Source of the DNA: Zingiber officinale
Taxonomy: Eukaryota; Streptophyta; Magnoliopsida; Zingiberales; Zingiberaceae
Assembly (NCBI RefSeq): GCF_018446385.1
Contig: NC_055993.1
Span: 40,917,645-40,981,644, forward strand
Reading direction: 5' to 3'
Length of the DNA: 64,000 nucleotides
Below the pieces are notes generated by a model that saw nothing but the letters and a program-made list of their open reading frames with translations, ran no database searches and had not been told where the DNA came from. The position numbers were made by a program, and so were the translations under genes. Positions 59,340 through 64,000 of this stretch are shown here, one piece after another; within the stretch, counting starts at the first letter, position 1; every line of letters starts with the position of its first letter.

Positions 59340-60900
59340 ATCTCAAATTAATCAGCCTTGTCACCCTAGAAGACGCCTGAAAGGCGCTTAAAGACATCGG
59401 CAATGATAGGGCGCCAAAGCCCATTGTTTACGGTGCTAAATTCATCAAATCAACATGCGAAACAGGTGGATTTGTTTAGGGCTGTCCAGGAATTCTTCAC
59501 AGCAGGTTGCCGTCTTAAGCAGTGGAACCACACCTTATTGGTGCTTATCCCCAAGTCGAATCAGTTCCCAAATGCCACCGACTACCAGTCAATCTCTTGT
59601 TGCACGATCATCTACAAAATCATTTCTAAGCTATTGGCCACAAGGATGCAAGATGTCATCGGGACTCTCTTGGACCCGGCACAAGCGGCACGTTGCGGAT
59701 CGGTCCTTGGTGGAGAACATACATCTTGCTCAAGAACTTCTATGGACATATACACGAAAAAGGATCTCACCAAAGTGTATACTCAAGGTTGATCTACAAA
59801 AGGCCTTCAATACAATGGATTGGAATTTTCTATTGACCGCTCTACACGGCCTTAGCTTCCCACAACAGCACGTCAACTAGATTTGGGAATGCGTCACAAC
59901 AGTATCTTATTCGGTTGGCATCAATGGTGTTAAGAACTTGAGCGCAAAACAACACAAGCGCATTGGAATAAACAATTTCAAGATCCTTTCCAGAAGATTC
60001 ATGTTCGCTAAACACGCAGAAAGCACAACAGAAAAATTAACTAAATCCTTCTAGAAGATCCATGCGAAAGAGAACATCGTATACTAAGTTTGTTAAAGGG
60101 AGATATACCTTTGTTGCGTAAACACAAATTCCCGACAACAATTTTATCTTCAGTGGATCTCAGCATGATCAAGTGGTCGCACCTCTACAGTATCCACACG
60201 AACACGTTCCCTCCGTCTCACAAACTCACGATTTGGAGAAAAACCAACTTTGTGGTACTAGCCAATTAGAAGGTTCGGTCAAAGAGGAAGGAGGAAGAAG
60301 GCAAGATGATCAAGAGTCTCTTATAAAAAATGAGTTCAAAAACCTTTTATATTCTTTCAATGCATGATTAATCCAAATTAATCATTATTTCTCTTCTTTA
60401 ATGAGTGGATTCAATTGAATCTAAGTCAATGAGTCTAACTCGGATTAGACGTCATCCAACCCAATGACTCTAACTCATATTGGACTCATTAATCCAATAA
60501 ACCTAATCATCTTATAATTGACTCTTACGGCTAATACTAACAAATGAGGCTATGCATGGACACTTCAAAGGAGGAAGGGGCCTTCGTTAAGGAGATCCTC
60601 TCGCCTTTACTCTTTGGTTTGTGCCTAGAAGTATTATCGAGATCCCTTTGAGCCACGACAACACAGTCCAGTTTCCATTATCATCCGATGTGTGTGGGCA
60701 CTAACATTACTCACTTAGCCTATACGGATGACTTATTTCTTTTTGTACGAGTTCATGAGTCCACCGTTGCATTGCTAGCGGATTGCATCACGAAGTTTGG
60801 CACCACCATGGGACTGCACCCTAACCTCAGAAAATCCAACATCTACATTGTTGGCGTCAATGATCGAATCAAAGATAGATTACTATAGCTCATCGGATTC
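59340..60900 (+). pseudogene. LINE reverse transcriptase, interrupted
   Basis: Family motifs appear in successive frames: YQSISCCTIIYKIISKLLATRM (about 59580-59650), VDLQKAFNTMDWNFLLTALHGL (about 59790-59860). After the 59928-60542 insertion come the RGLRQGDPLSPLLFG-type block (60575-60620, frame-broken) and HLAYTDDLFLF (60711-60745), carrying the catalytic Asp-Asp pair. Later NYNTLTNALMRKL and LVKNILRGI match the downstream thumb region. Not translatable as a whole. Confidence 0.88.
59928..60542 (-). mobile_element. Solo LTR I inside the LINE
   Basis: 615 bp, TGTTAAGAACTTG...TAATACTAACA, flanked by AATGG (59923-59927) and AATGA (60543-60547), a duplication with one change. Excising it with one flank restores the LINE reading INGAMHG. 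On the minus strand it has a TATAAAAGG box (about 60344-60351). Upstream of that are a perfect 8-bp dyad TGATTAAT/ATTAATCA (60365-60384) and the 14-bp palindrome GATTCAATTGAATC (60408-60421). Size and ends suit Ty1/copia. Confidence 0.85.
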
Positions 60901-61998
60901 TAACAAGAAACCTTCCCATTCTAGTACATCAACATCCCCTTGGCTGCAGAGAAGATAAGGACCAACAATTACAACACCTTGACCAATGCTTTAATGCGCA
61001 AACTTGTGTCCGGACCCAAACACACGTTGTCCTATGCAGGTAAACTCGAGCTGGTCAAAAATATTTTGCGAGGCATCAAATGTTTTTGGCTCTTCATCTT
61101 GCTGATTCCATGCGCGGTAGTTGACAAGCTATATATCATCTATCACTCCTTTGTTTGAATGTCCAAGCACCCGCCCATCTCTTGGACCACGATGTGTTTA
61201 GCCAAAGATGAAGGAGGGTATGAAGTTTGAGATCCGAAAGCTTTGAACTCAGCCTTGCTATGCAAGTCTCTATGGAATCAACAACAGAAAAAGACTGGGT
61301 GAAATGGGTCCATCATTAGTACCTCCAACATATCGATTTGTAGGACCAGAATGCCAAGGCAATGGACTAGCCTTTGATCAAGAAACTACTGCAGCTTCGT
61401 GACACTATGCAACCGAACAAGATCCAAATTCCAGGCACAGACTCTGCTGGCAAACTGGTTCAACAATGATCAACGGCATACAACTTCCATCCATGAGATG
61501 AGCCCAAGCCATGAGCAAAAACTGTGGAAGACTTACCTTATACCCAAGCATCAGTTCACGCTGTGGCTCCATGCACAAGGCTATATACGCACAAAATATT
61601 AGCTAGAGTGCGTGTCATGCAAAACCTATCCTCTATGCAAGCACAAGGATGAATCTTTAGGTCACACCATCTTTCGGTGACCCATTGGCGCCGCTCTTTG
61701 GGACAACGTGAACACTTGGCTTCCCCTATGACATGAGATGAATACCTCCAAGCGAATGCTAGAGATCTTTCTCCGGAGATATTGCGGCAATGGCCGCTTG
61801 ACTAAAACTAGATACTTGGACATATAGTGCATGGTCTTTTTGTTATGGCAAGCATATAATCATTGTTAATTTGAGAGAGATGTTCATGATATTGAGAGGA
61901 TATTCCGTAAGATTCAAACGCACGTATATCACTTTGCATGTGCATATATATGTAACCTCTCATTTGATATATAAATTATTTATCTTTCTTTAAAAAAA

Positions 61999-63215
61999 AA
62001 GTCGTTGTAACTTACGCATACCTGAAGAGAATCTCAATCATAACCTATAGTGCTGCATTTTCACTAGACCGACATGTACAAGGCGGAAGCGAGACATAAT
62101 CTGTTTTCAGAGTTTTATTAATGTAACAACTATTTTTTCCATGCTTATTTGTATAATTCTACAATAATTGACTACATAGACGATGGATGGAAAATGAAAC
62201 ATTATCCTTCTAACTATTTGTCTTCTGTATCATAAACTCTGATAGTTTTATATCATGAACTGGATATTATGTCGAATATACTTTGTTCTCAAAAAGCCTG
62301 CAATACTTGATATACCTCGAAATTAAGATAATTTGAAGTTAACACTCTAGCGTCTGGTCACTGCTTAGGTTGAAGACAGGCACGGAGGGTAGGCGGGAAG
62401 GCATCATCAAGCTTCTGCTGCCTCCAAAATCACACAGCGAAGGCCTGAGCATCGATAAGTTTAGTTTGGTGATGCAAGGCAACAAGTACAGTTTGTGGTG
62501 TTGTGTTGATCACTAAGATAAATGGTGACGAAAAGTAGCATGAGAGAATAATATGATGCTACAGTAGACTGGTAGGCAGAATCATGTAGTATGATAAAAA
62601 CAGAATAACGCAGTACAATTTTCCAATTTTGTAACAAACTACTATAACACCAATAAAAAAAATCTTAATAAATTATGCTTAAAATTGTTGAATCAACAAC
62701 TGACAATGTAGCGAATGGAAAATGAGTTCTATATGTTATAAAATTGAAAATACATATATACACATGTTAGTAAATTAAAATCTATAGCAATCACTATCAG
62801 AGAGTTATATTTAGCAAATTAACTCTCAATCTTGTAGGAGAAAAATAGAATGCCATCTCTACCCCACATTCCCTAGATAAGCAAGAGTATCGCATCTAGA
62901 CCTAGTCAAAACAAAATTAGGTGTAAAGCACAGGTAATAAAGTTGAATGAGTTAAATAGACCTCAAAAATCACCTTATTTTATGTTTGTTTTTGTATAGA
63001 AGATGACAGGCAGCAGATTTCTTGAGTAAATTGCTATAGATGTACAGGTATGCATTGCAGCAAAGAATATGGTTTAAGTGCCAAAGAGAGGGAAATTAAA
63101 ACTTACTTTTTCTCATGACAAATTATCAAGAGCACAAATGATGCTGATGACAAGATAGGGAAAAAAAACAAGAACAAATTGCTGCCTTAGATAGAAAAGA
63201 CACATACAATTACTA
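61999..63215. other. Flank and probable 3' untranslated region of the LETM1-like gene
   Basis: AT-rich sequence between the LINE tail and the last coding exon. No further gene or element recognised. The part near 63215 should contain the untranslated 3' end of the minus-strand gene. Confidence 0.6.
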
Positions 63216-63491
63216 TCATTGTTTGTGTTCTGATTCACCATCACCATCTTCAGTTTGAGAGGCTAACTTCACAATGTCTTCCACAAGAATCTTCCCATCT
63301 GTACCAGAAGAGTACAGGTTAGCAAAAGAGACAAGGTTTGATGAGTTTGAAACAGATAATATGAAGGTATAGGACCTTTGTCTCTAGAAAGATTGCTGAT
63401 GAGTTCTTGAACACCTTCCTTTCCAATGGTGTCCTTGAGATACATGGCAGCAGCTGCAACCTCTTCTGGTGTGACTTTGCCGTCATGATCC
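63216..63491 (-). CDS. LETM1: LETM1-like mitochondrial protein, C-terminal exons (partial)
   Basis: Two minus-strand exons: 63376-63491 and 63216-63298, joined across a GT/AG intron in correct phase (codon split G|AT). They read DHDGKVTPEEVAAAAMYLKDTIGKEGVQELISNLSRDK and then DGKILVEDIVKLASQTEDGDG, ending at TGA 63216-63218. This matches the EF-hand-containing C-terminus of plant LETM1 proteins as I know them. These sit in the inner mitochondrial membrane and are linked to potassium/proton exchange and organelle translation. DxDGK is the calcium-loop start. The transmembrane and ribosome-binding parts lie beyond the window. It is the only clear single-copy host gene here, and its frame looks intact. 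Confidence 0.85.
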
Positions 63492-64000
63492 CTATAAACA
63501 GACAGGAACAGAGGCAAAAAAAAGGAAATTAGCCTCTTACTGACATAAAGTTCAAGCTTGTATTTGCATATGCTAATAAGCATTTGAGTCAAAGATATCC
63601 TCCGAAACAATATTTAATAAAGACAATTAATAAACAGGTTATTATATTAATTAAAAAAATTTAGTATTGAAACAAATTCATGAAAAGAAACTGATCACTT
63701 TTATTCTCATGACTATTAGGAAAATTCCTCCTTTTGCCAATATTCTTCTCATTTCTTTCAACTTCCTCTTCTAGTTCACCTTTTTCTTAGTCTTTCTTCA
63801 TAATATTACTTGAACAATTTTAGGCCACAAAAGTGTGATCCTTTAACCTCCTGGTAGGCTGGTTAATTGCTCATTTTGCTTCTGTGTCATTCTATATCCT
63901 CTTGGTTAGCCAGTTTCTTACTCAATGTTTCTATTATCATTTTTTCAGTATCTTTTCCGCTCGAAAATTCACGAAGTAATTACCTGGTATGAAATTATAG
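63492..64000 (-). other. Intron of the LETM1-like gene
   Basis: T-rich, AT-rich sequence upstream (minus strand) of the EF-hand exon, starting from the acceptor TATAG at 63492. I find no further exon before the window ends. Confidence 0.6.

Larger units (their letters stand above)
58165..61998 (+). mobile_element. L1-like LINE, 5' truncated and decayed
   Basis: Begins within the endonuclease domain and ends with an A-tract (about 61990-61998). Coding sense in several frames: endonuclease end (58400-58560, WMIIGNFDTLLSASDKVGG), linker with leucine-rich helices (58870-59180), reverse transcriptase (59340-60860) and a zinc-binding reverse-transcriptase-associated domain (about 61540-61720, KHQFTLWLHAQG, ALWDNVNTWL). 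Many stops and frameshifts. It is interrupted by solo LTR I. Confidence 0.88.

Overview
The window looks like nuclear DNA of a flowering plant with a large, repeat-rich genome. Evidence is a CACTA transposon of the TNP2 type, many LTR retrotransposons primed from initiator-Met tRNA (TGGTATCAGAGC sites), a plant L1-like LINE, GT/AG introns, and at the right edge the 3' end of a LETM1-like host gene. The lineages would suit a monocot, but I cannot name the species. Almost everything between about 450 and 62000 is transposable element, stacked as insertions inside insertions. I name the elements by letter.

Layout. (1) 1-11762: edge of a minus-strand LTR retrotransposon (H) whose LTR is split by an 10.9-kb CACTA element (734-11632, TSD CTT). 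The CACTA carries a TNP2 transposase gene and a 12-exon transposase/Ulp1-protease gene, each with one visible lesion. (2) 12776-45445: a minus-strand Ty3/gypsy element (C), the oldest layer, cut open by four elements. B (13392-33148, gag only) lies between its integrase and 3' LTR. F (33968-37649, gag only, TSD CTGAG) and G (38535-42613, decayed gag, TSD CTTCA) lie in pol. D interrupts its 5' LTR at 45446. B itself holds A, a chromovirus-like Ty3/gypsy element (13687-24645, TSD AGAGG) with two 2.7-kb LTRs. (3) 45446-55171: D, a SIRE-type Ty1/copia element with 5' LTR, gag, a long AT-rich insert and pol up to the reverse transcriptase. It is interrupted by a solo LTR (E, 48321-50718) and cut off at 55171 by (4) a 57-bp minisatellite of about 21 units (to 56395). 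(5) 56396-58140: remains of another retroelement. (6) 58165-61998: a 5'-truncated LINE with poly(A) tail, holding a 615-bp solo LTR (I, 59928-60542). (7) 62000-64000: 3' flank and last two coding exons of the LETM1-like gene on the minus strand.

The genes do not form one pathway. CACTA proteins would act on the CACTA ends and LTR proteins on their own RNAs. B, F and G have gag but no polymerase, so they would need enzymes from a relative such as an intact D-type element.

The most unusual signal is not a gene. Several LTR families (H, B, D, F, E, I) carry clusters of short inverted repeats whose sequence differs between families and between neighbouring units while dyad symmetry is kept. In H, B, D, F and I such dyads lie just upstream of the TATA box. 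Parts of B and D look like chains of small hairpins with compensating changes. The old gypsy element C shows no obvious equivalent.
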